From NCBI RefSeq assembly GCF_035046485.1, contig NC_085138.1:365555238-365619237 (forward strand): a stretch of 64,000 nt of DNA. Reading direction: 5' to 3'. Within the stretch, counting starts at the first letter, position 1. Every line of letters starts with the position of its first letter. Source of the stretch: Aedes albopictus (Eukaryota; Arthropoda; Insecta; Diptera; Culicidae). This document shows positions 57,116 through 64,000 of this stretch, piece by piece. The position numbers and the translations under genes were made by a program. The notes beneath the pieces are model-generated. The model ran no database searches and had not been told where the DNA came from. It saw only the letters and a program-made list of their open reading frames with translations.

Positions 57116-57500
57116 TCCCACAGGATCCATACATCAATTCGTCGAACATAGTTGATTGACCCTCCGAGCCTTCTATTGAAAATTCGTTTTTTGAATGAAC
57201 ATTAGCATGGGACAAAAAACAAATCCTTGCTCCAGTCGACTTTTTGGATTCCATTTAGGTCCTATATGAACTACGCAAACTTTCAACGCAATCGGCAAAA
57301 CTATAATTTAGCGCAAGGTTCAAAGTTTGCATACGATTGACAATGGGAAATGTTACACTTACAGAAAAAAAAAAACTCAGAGATCGTCTCATGCCTCTTA
57401 ATTCAAATTGATCAACGCTCCTTGGAAGACCACAAAACCATTGAATTCTTGTAAGCTATTCAATTATTACGCATTATTGATACGACGAATGGCTTTGATT
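57116..57500. other. unassigned, possible MITE remnant
   Basis: It contains GAACATTAGCATGGGACAAA and CTATATGAACTACGCAAACT, which look like dispersed mosquito repeat sequence from memory, but I find no matching ends in the window. Confidence 0.3.
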
Positions 57501-58606
57501 ACACAGCGCAACATTTTTTTTGTCTCAAGAGCAAACTTATGTGTCTCTGACAGATTTTGGGCTGCTGAATCCGAATTCTATCAAATTCGATTTGGTAAAA
57601 CGAAATATTTTGCATCAGCCGTTAATTTAGATGTTAATTGACCAATTTACCTTTTGATTGCCTAAATAGTAGTTTACGCAACAAGGTGCAGAATGAAGAT
57701 TTTTACAGCACGAGTCGTACATTTATCCAACGAGGCTTGCCGAGTTGGATAATTGCGACAAGTGCTGTAAAAATCGAGTTCTGCACCGAGTTGCGTACAA
57801 TGTTTTTTGCACCTTCATAAATTACCACTTGAGGATAGCTTTTAACTAAACTTTTTCATCAGACTGCACACTGATGTTCATAGCTATGATTAAGGAAGTC
57901 TGATCATAGCAGGTTATACTGTGAAGTTGTCACAATTTTTCAAGCCTGCGTCCAGAAAGCATCAATAAGTTGATCAAAACTGAAAACAGTGCTGTAATGG
58001 TTCATTACGCAACGCAAATCAGTGCTGTAATGAACCATTACAGCACTGTTAATTTGGTGTGGGAAAGTAGGCCTTTTCCTGTCAGATTTGCGTGAGGTAA
58101 AATGGCCTATTACGATGAGAAGTTGCAAAAAAAATATTTCCATACTTAATGGCTGGCAGTCAAAAAAGCCCAAAATCGCATGTTTTGCCCTATAAGTTGC
58201 ACAGTTAAAAATAGTGAGATTTACACGTCATGTAAACTTCAGTTTTGTCATGTGCACTTAGTGTTATGATGGTTTACATGATATATCATGTAAATTTGTG
58301 TTATATGTCATGTAAACACACAGAGTCATGCTGAATTACATGACATATAATGGAAGTTTACATGATATTTTATAACTTTTACATAATATGTCATGTAAAT
58401 TTTTTTGATATCCCACGCTCCAATCAGGTGCATCATATGTCACCGAATTTTACACTCTTTTTTCGATCTGTGTGAGGTATAGCTCAAAATTGTGACGTGC
58501 TGAAGCAAATCTGAGATCGGATTCGGATTCAGCGTCCCAAAATATGTCAGAGACACATAAGTTTGCCTTTGAGACAGACCAAAAGTTAAATTTTGTTACG
58601 CTGTGT
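57501..58606. mobile_element. 1.1-kb foldback element with ACACAGCG ends
   Basis: The left end ACACAGCGCAAC, GCAAACTTATGTGTCTCTGA, GGCTGCTGAATCCGAATTC pairs with the right end (complement ACACAGCGTAAC, GCAAACTTATGTGTCTCTGA, GACGCTGAATCCGAATCC). Inside lie a CAGCACGAGTCG foldback (57695-57815), paired TAATGGTTCATTAC and TAATGAACCATTACAGCACT hairpins (57990-58040) and a cluster of ACATGAYATATCATGTAA palindromes (58215-58410). It is non-coding. The target duplication is unclear. Confidence 0.65.
58215..58410. repeat. cluster of ACATGA/TCATGT palindromes
   Basis: Many copies of TCATGTAAA and its complement TTTACATGA. A perfect 22-base palindrome lies at 58273-58294, made of TTTACATGATA and its complement. 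The cluster sits within the foldback element at 57501-58606. Confidence 0.75.
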
Positions 58607-58854
58607 TAATTAGCAGCCCTGCAGCAATTTTTTGCATACGATGTTTACAGTAGAGCTGTAATGGAGTAGTTGTAGATTACCATACCGGATACTGTCTAAC
58701 ACTTATAAATGATTCTCTGTGAATCACCTGAAGAAAAATCACACAAATATGTGGAGTTCCCAATTTTTTATTCATTAGATTATTTTCTCGATGTGTATTA
58801 AAAATATTCTCTATGGTTTAAGAATTGACTTCCAAGCAGACTTATGATAAACAT

Positions 58855-58910
58855 TTTTTTTTTATTAGAGAGACTTCACCTCTGAGGCATTCGTCTCTGA
58901 GATAAACATT
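58855..58910 (-). repeat. SINE 3'-end fragment
   Basis: The plus strand reads TTTTATTAGAGAGACTTCAC, CTCTGAGGCATTCGTCTCTG, the complement of a Feilai-type 3' end (compare GAGAGACGAACCAGCC at 10167). The fragment is short and diverged. Confidence 0.45.
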
Positions 58911-60400
58911 TGTAAATTACTACACCCAACAACGAATCAGACGTCTCTCTACTCATTTTTAACATGAATTGTGCACACAAGTTCCAATTCCTTTTATATA
59001 TAATTTAGAAAATCCTTGTCCTTCATAAGAATTGCAAAACTTGACAATTCAAAGTGCCATCAAAAATGAATTACAAGTTTTTCCCTCCCAAAAGAAACAG
59101 TATAGCAGAGCACATTTATCTGGACGTTCAACAACAATGGCACGGCACGGTGGGTTACATAAAAGCCCGTGACATTCAACGGGTGCAAAACATCTCTCTC
59201 ATCGCCTCAGAGCACATAGGTGCACTGCATATTTCCTCGTGAGGGCCAACCCGGAGAGATCATCGTCGTCGCTGCCGTCGGTCGTACACTGTCAAGGTCT
59301 GCTTTGCACTCGGTTATGGCGGGCGCTTTTAGCTTCGCCACCGAGTCGTGTCTTTTTGCACGATTCACGGCCCCACAAACGCTGGAATTTTCTTCCCGGG
59401 TTCGATAGAATCGTTGTTGGGAGGGAGAACGGTTTCCTGACTGCACTCAGTCATCATGTAACGACGAAGACGGTGCAGCAGTTGCTTTGCGCTCGGGTTG
59501 TATGAGTGTAGCCATGGTGGTGTGCTGCAGGCAGCTACCAACGTGCACCAGTTGCACTTGCAGAACACCGACCGAACCGATTCGCATTATTGCCATAGTC
59601 GGGTCGAGCGGCTCATAAAGACGTGAGGGAACCCCCAGCAGCGTGCAATCGACGACGGCGATGTCTACTACAGACCAAGAAGGAAATAACGTCGAGCGGA
59701 GCCAGTTTCATTCGTGTGATGCGTCTTGTGACGCCCATGATGCACGCGGAGAAGTGGGTGGTGTGAGGGGCAATGGAAAGGACTGATGATGTGTGCTACG
59801 AGCTTACGTTCTTTGTTCACGTGGATGCCGATGAACACTGCTAAACGACTGGACAATCTAAACGCAACACAATCGTTTACATGTGATACAATTTAGTTAT
59901 TAAATTTGTTATGAGACAATTGGCCTCTTTAGCGGTGTTGAGATAATTCCATATTCAGAATCAGCATGCAAATCTGAGCCGAAATCCAAATTTTCATGAA
60001 TTTTGGTGCCCGGGAACCTATTTTAAAATCAGTTTGAAGTTTGTATGGGAGCGATTTGTCGAATCACCCCTCGTCGCATTTTGTACTGGGCGGAGCTGTC
60101 AAGCAGTTGGCCAGCTGTCAAAAGGTGATTTCGAAAAAATTCTTCGAATGCGATTTTAGGTACCAAAATGAAGTTCTAAAAATCTGAAAAAAATCATGGT
60201 GGTTCAGAAAAAGGTGCTCTTTCGTATAAAATCCAAATATCAATACATTTTTCTTAATTAAAAAACCCAATTATTTCGACACATGCTGTATAGTTTAGCA
60301 AGATAACATTTAGTATCGAGTTATAGCCAGATTGAAGATGAAGACATTATGAGTTGACTGTCTAGCTTCATATTCAAATCTCAAAGAAAAATAAACAGGC
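58911..60400. other. low-copy DNA, no gene recognised
   Basis: 59090-59860 is GC-richer with ATCATCGTCGTCGCTGCCGT and several overlapping frames on both strands (59054-59242, 59207-59568). None has a domain I know, and their mutual overlap argues against all but one being real. It may be promoter or untranslated host DNA. Confidence 0.4.
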
Positions 60401-60404
60401 TGGA

Positions 60405-60696
60405 GTGTGCTATTTACAGAGGGGTGATGTGGGTAACGCACAAGTATTCAACAAAACTATGCTGAGGTTAAGAGGTTCGATTCCCGGTCAGTCCCAGGAA
60501 CTCTCAGTAATGGAAATTTCCATGACTTCCTTGGGCCTAGTATCCTCGGGTCGACCACACAATATACAAATGAATAATTATCATTGGCAGAGAAAGCTCT
60601 CCGTCAATAAGTGTGAAAGCCTTCATTGAACACTGCTAAGGAACAGCCTTTATCCTAATTGAGACGTTACGCCAAGAAGAAAAAGAAGACTCTTCC
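60405..60696 (+). repeat. tRNA-derived SINE, AAGAAGAAA tail
   Basis: GGGTAACGCACAAGTATTCA (A-box region), AAGAGGTTCGATTCCCGGTC (B box), a body with CTTGGGCCTAGTATCCTCGG, then CTTTATCCTAATTGAGACGT, TACGCCAAGAAGAAAAAGAA. The GACGT.A.GCCAAGAAGAAG end is a familiar culicine SINE tail (from memory). It is distinct from the Feilai-like copies, which end AATAAAGACAAA. Confidence 0.7.
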
Positions 60697-60966
60697 CAAT
60701 AGGGCACTGCACGCTGCAGCTGCTAAGGTATTTTTTTCTAACTTTTTGACATTTTGCGTCTTATTGTTGTTTACGATTTGGACTTAGAAAAAAATCAGTG
60801 CAATGGGTGGTTAAACTAAATTTAAAATAAAGGGTCCGCGCGCATGGATATGTGTGCTAATTTATGGCTTGCTGGTGGCACCTCCAGGAACTCCATCCGG
60901 GATTCCTCTAAAAGTTCCTTCGAGGTTTCTTGACAAATTTCTTAAAGGACTCCTCCAGGAGTTCCT
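60697..60966. other. unassigned, short 12-bp repeat stretch
   Basis: 60885-60966 holds plus-orientation 12-bp words (CTCCAGGAACTCCATCCGGG). No gene is visible. Confidence 0.4.
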
Positions 60967-60970
60967 TTAA

Positions 60971-61048
60971 CCTTTTGGGGCTCGTATGCGTCCAGCCGAG
61001 AAAATCGACCATCACATCCAGTGAGGTGAAAATGCCGTCTCCAAAGGG
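60971..61048. mobile_element. 78-bp TTAA-flanked MITE
   Basis: TTAA at 60967-60970 and 61049-61052 encloses ends CCTTTTGGGGC and (complement) CCCTTTGGAGAC. TTAA flanks and CC-starting ends resemble the 115-bp element at 6643-6757 and the piggyBac superfamily. The very small size lowers confidence. Confidence 0.5.
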
Positions 61049-61052
61049 TTAA

Positions 61053-61598
61053 AACAGCGTTTCTCAAACTATGGGTCGCGGGCTGATTTTTAGTGGGTGG
61101 CTAAGGTTTGGACGATATTGTTCAAAATTTCTTCCATAACTTAAGCTAAATTTTATTGGTAATCTTTTTCGAAATTTACAAATTAAAATCGGCAGACTTT
61201 TTCTAGAAATAAGCTTCTATTTATTTTTTTCAAAACTTGTTGTGTATTATAAACCTTGTTTATATGTACATTATTATGGAATATTGAAGCTACTGCAGCC
61301 TTTCTCAAATCGATCAACAAGTTTACCATTGGAAGGTATATCAGATTCTGAGATTTTTAGAATTATTTCAGATTTTTTGGTATTTTAAGAGTTGTGGGAA
61401 TAGGGACAAGTTCAGCTGTTAGAATTTAAAAAAAAAAATAACATGAAAACCAAAAATCAGGCAAAAATTTTCCTATTTTATTCACGAACCTACCGAACGT
61501 TTGATATGCTCCACTAAATTCGCTGTATATTTTATAGTTATAAAAAAGATACGAAATCCTTCATTAAGATTGAAATTCTCAATAGGACTATTAGATCA
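61053..61598. other. AT-rich DNA, no gene
   Basis: AT-rich sequence upstream of the retrotransposon. No promoter or 5' UTR of the element could be identified, so the element is probably 5'-truncated near 61600. Confidence 0.4.
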
Positions 61599-61601
61599 GG
61601 T

Positions 61602-61991
61602 TTGTCACTGTACTACCAGAATGTTCGAGGGATGCGCACTAAAATCGCTCGTCTTCGTCTGCTGTTGACCAGTTGCGATTATGATGTGCTTGTGCTCACC
61701 GAAACCTGGCTCCATGATGACATCTGTAGTGCAGAACTTGCTACCAATTACACGTTTTTCCGATGCGACCGCAGCACAGCAAGCAGCCAACATACACGAG
61801 GTGGTGGTGTTCTGATCGCTGTGAAGGATCCCCTCCGCTGTGAAGTGTTCCCATTGCCCAACTGCGAACAACTTGAGCAAGTTGCCATTCGAATCAGGTT
61901 AGGTCGCCAATCGCTTTACATCGTTATATCCCCCCTAAGTCAACCGTTGATCTGTACTCTGCCCATGCAAACGCAGTGCAGCATCTCGTAA
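61602..61991 (+). CDS. endonuclease domain of the retrotransposon, before the frameshift
   Basis: Readable blocks are LYYQNVRGMRTKIARLR (N-terminal strand with the conserved Asn), VLVLTETWLHDD (with the catalytic Glu) and TRGGGVLIAVKD. After about codon 110, at the C run 61930-61935, the frame leaves the family sequence and stops at 61991. Continuation is found in the third frame (see next entry). The protein would nick target DNA to prime reverse transcription. The first Met is probably internal, as this domain normally starts a little further upstream. Confidence 0.8.
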   Translation: MSLYYQNVRGMRTKIARLRLLLTSCDYDVLVLTETWLHDDICSAELATNYTFFRCDRSTASSQHTRGGGVLIAVKDPLRCEVFPLPNCEQLEQVAIRIRLGRQSLYIVISPLSQPLICTLPMQTQCSIS

Positions 61992-64000
61992 ATAGTGCAT
62001 CGGTGAAAGATATTGTTGTGTCGTTAGGTGATTTCAATCTTCCAAAGTTACATTGGCAGTGGGATGACGAGCTGAACGCGTTTATTCCCTCGAACGTTTC
62101 ATCGGAGCAGGAACAGTCTCTCGTCGAATCCTTGTTCTCTATCGGTATGCGGCAAATCAACAGCATCGGTAACATCAATAGACGACTCCTCGATCTGGTC
62201 TTCGTTAGTCTGCCTGAGCTCCTTGATCTAGTTGAACCTCCCGTGCCTCTTTTACCCATTGACGATCACCACGCGCCCTTCGTTTTACTTCTTGACGTGA
62301 GCGAAACTGTTCCAGCCATGCTTGAAGAGGATATTGACAGTACCGGCTATGACTTCAACAGGTGTGATTTTGATCAATTGAAATCAGCTTTCAGGGAGGC
62401 TGATTGGAGCTTTCTCACGCAGTGCGGAACGATTAATGCATTATCTACCGCATTTTACGACAGGATGTTCGAGATTTTCAACGAACACGTACCACGCAAA
62501 CGACGACGTTCGCTTCATTTAGCTTACAACAAACCTTGGTGGACTGCTGAGTTGCGGCATTTTCGCAACTTACTGAGGAAGGCTCGTAAACGATTCTTCC
62601 TCTCTAAATCGGAAGCCGATCGAATCGCTCTTGGAGAAGCTGAGTCAACCTACAAATCTCTTCTGCAATCTACCTACAACGGTTACATATCAGGGATTCA
62701 AGCCAGCGTCAAGCAGGATCCTAATCGTTTCTGGGATTTCGTGAAATCACTGAAAACCTCGGCTCGCGTCCCTTGCAACATTAGCTACAGCGAAAACCGG
62801 GCTAGTTGTAATGGTGAAGCCGCTAACCTTTTCGCCGAATTCTTCGAGAATGTTTTCTGCAAATCGTCTCCCGTACCTCGCCAAGACTGTTTTTCGCATA
62901 TCCCTTCGTACAATATCAACTTTCCAGTTATCCAGTTTTCTCCGGAAGATGTGCTTAATGTTATTTGTACCCTTGACTCCAAGAAAGGATCCGGAACGGA
63001 CGGCATACCACCACTGCTTCTAAAAAAGTGCGCAGCTGAACTCGCAATCCCTATAACACTTCTCTTCAATCGATCGCTTAGTGAAAGGACATTCCCTTCC
63101 GTTTGGAAAATTGCAACCATCGTTCCCATTCACAAATCAGGAAATGTGAACCAAGTTGAGAACTATCGTGGTGTATCCATTCTGTGTTGCTTGAGCAAAG
63201 TTTTTGAAAAGCTGATGCATAATGCTCTCTACACTGTTTCCGCGCCTTTAATCTCCGAAAATCAACACGGTTTCATGAAACGCCGCTCAACGTCAACTAA
63301 CCTGATGTGCTACGTTCCTTCACTGATTAACGAAATGGAAGCTGGAAGACAAGTGGACGCAGTGTACGTCGACTTTGCAAAAGCATTCGATACGGTGCCT
63401 CATATTTTGATAATCGAAAAACTCAAACGCATCGGCTATCCTGACTGGCTTTCGGAATGGGTCTTCTCGTATCTCACCGGTCGTTCGGCGCACGTAGTTG
63501 TCAACTCTGCAAGGTCCCGTCAACTTAACATTACATCCGGAGTTCCTCAAGGCAGCGTGTTGGGTCCACTGTTGTTTAACATATTTATAAACGATTTGTG
63601 CTTACTCCTTTCATCGTTCAAACTTTCGTTTGCCGACGACCTCAAATTCTATCGCGTAATATGTTCGCCGGTTGATTGCGACGCTTTGCAAGAGGACATC
63701 AATGCCTTATTGGTCTGGTGTAGCGACAATGGTATGCGTGTCAATTACGCAAAATGTAAAGTCATATCCTTTACTCGCGCAAACAATCCCGTTCGTCACC
63801 AGTACAGCATAGAATCTGCAAACCTGGAGCGTGTTACCTCTATCTGTGATTTAGGAGTTACTCTTGATGCTATGTTACGGTTCAATGAGCACGTGCGAAT
63901 TACTACCGTTAAAGCCTTCTCAGTGCTAGGGCTAATCCGGCGTCATGCCTCTGAGTTCACTGACATCTACGCCTTGAAAACACTCTATTGCAGTTTAGTG
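61928..64000 (+). CDS. endonuclease C-terminus and reverse transcriptase, open to window edge
   Basis: From 61928 to the last base this frame has no stop (about 690 codons). It has the endonuclease end (VVSLGDFNLP at about 62015 and DDHHAPF at about 62261), a linker with NKPWWTAELRHFR, then the RT: DSKKGSGTDGIPP, FPSVWKIATIVPIHK, NYRGVSILCCLSKVFEK, NQHGFMKRRST, motif A VDFAKAFDTVPH (Asp codon 63371), GVPQGSVLGPLLFNIFIND and the catalytic box FADD at 63629-63640. A thumb-like LVWCSDNGMRVNYAKCKV follows. Compared with the decayed FADY of the RTE remnant, this RT looks intact. It lacks its own start and depends on correction of the frameshift. Confidence 0.9.
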   Translation, partial: MPPKSTVDLYSAHANAVQHLVNSASVKDIVVSLGDFNLPKLHWQWDDELNAFIPSNVSSEQEQSLVESLFSIGMRQINSIGNINRRLLDLVFVSLPELLDLVEPPVPLLPIDDHHAPFVLLLDVSETVPAMLEEDIDSTGYDFNRCDFDQLKSAFREADWSFLTQCGTINALSTAFYDRMFEIFNEHVPRKRRRSLHLAYNKPWWTAELRHFRNLLRKARKRFFLSKSEADRIALGEAESTYKSLLQSTYNGYISGIQASVKQDPNRFWDFVKSLKTSARVPCNISYSENRASCNGEAANLFAEFFENVFCKSSPVPRQDCFSHIPSYNINFPVIQFSPEDVLNVICTLDSKKGSGTDGIPPLLLKKCAAELAIPITLLFNRSLSERTFPSVWKIATIVPIHKSGNVNQVENYRGVSILCCLSKVFEKLMHNALYTVSAPLISENQHGFMKRRSTSTNLMCYVPSLINEMEAGRQVDAVYVDFAKAFDTVPHILIIEKLKRIGYPDWLSEWVFSYLTGRSAHVVVNSARSRQLNITSGVPQGSVLGPLLFNIFINDLCLLLSSFKLSFADDLKFYRVICSPVDCDALQEDINALLVWCSDNGMRVNYAKCKVISFTRANNPVRHQYSIESANLERVTSICDLGVTLDAMLRFNEHVRITTVKAFSVLGLIRRHASEFTDIYALKTLYCSLV

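Larger units (their letters stand above)
61599..64000 (+). mobile_element. Jockey/CR1-like non-LTR retrotransposon, running off the window
   Basis: A young ORF2 with an endonuclease at the 5' side and a reverse transcriptase that continues past the window end. Only one lesion is visible, a frameshift in a C run at 61930-61935. No other stops occur over about 2.4 kb, and both catalytic aspartates of the RT are kept. The 5' end begins inside the endonuclease (SLYYQNVRGM), so the N-terminal part, any ORF1 and the 5' UTR are missing. The 3' end lies outside. The clade cannot be settled by eye; I consider Jockey or CR1. Confidence 0.85.

Noticed and set aside
54653..57254. EEFL, RNSS and GGIP repeat frames as coiled-coil genes
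   Set aside because: All derive from the in-phase 12-bp repeat, overlap each other on both strands and lack unique sequence.
59054..59568. Cluster of overlapping frames in GC-richer DNA
   Set aside because: Frames on both strands overlap and none has a known motif; GC-rich low-copy DNA gives such frames by chance.

Overview
This is eukaryotic, insect-type DNA, most likely from a culicine mosquito (Aedes-like). It is AT-rich and gene-poor, full of nested transposable elements, with Feilai-type tRNA-derived SINEs, RTE-like and Jockey/CR1-like non-LTR retrotransposons, and many small inverted-repeat elements (MITEs). A 500-N assembly gap lies at 53607-54106. The species call is inference from repeat style. 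No complete host gene is visible. The only candidate host coding exon is a tiny 3' terminal exon at 20041-20082.

Layout. 1-4640: a decayed RTE-like retrotransposon and a SINE. 4640-10280: unassigned DNA, a 12-bp-type degenerate repeat field, and MITEs with TTAA or TA target duplications. 10280-15672: two adjacent copies of a ~2.5-2.8 kb composite element (hairpin head, GT microsatellite, ~150-bp tandem units rich in AACCGGTT, conserved tail). The first is split by an RTE fragment and a MITE, the second by a SINE. 15840-18200: more 12-bp repeat, a 763-bp TA element and a SINE. 18200-20240: low-copy island with the candidate exon. 20242-22276: a ~2 kb satellite of about 88 copies of a 23-bp hairpin unit. 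22440-25720: low-copy DNA, MITEs (one hAT-like with 8-bp duplications) and tRNA-like SINE heads. 25720-30970: 12-bp repeat field with embedded elements. 30970-32590: low-copy DNA. 32589-35344: third composite element, itself invaded. 35950-47760: large 12-bp repeat field organised as tandem paralogous blocks. A 675-bp element and a solo-LTR-like insertion are inserted in it, and intact paralogous empty sites exist in the same window. 47797-48545: 31-bp minisatellite. 48560-52980: low-copy DNA with a diverged tandem duplication. 52990-57110: composite-element fragment, 12-bp repeats and the gap. 57501-58606: a large foldback element. 58610-61598: low-copy DNA, a SINE and a small TTAA element. 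61602-64000: a young Jockey/CR1-like retrotransposon, open to the window edge apart from one frameshift in a C run.

The main interest is structural. About a quarter of the window is a strand-polarised degenerate 12-bp repeat. A hairpin satellite produces a spurious 609-codon reading frame. The composite elements spread clusters of a perfect AACCGGTT palindrome. Several insertions can be dated relative to each other from target duplications and empty sites seen in the window.
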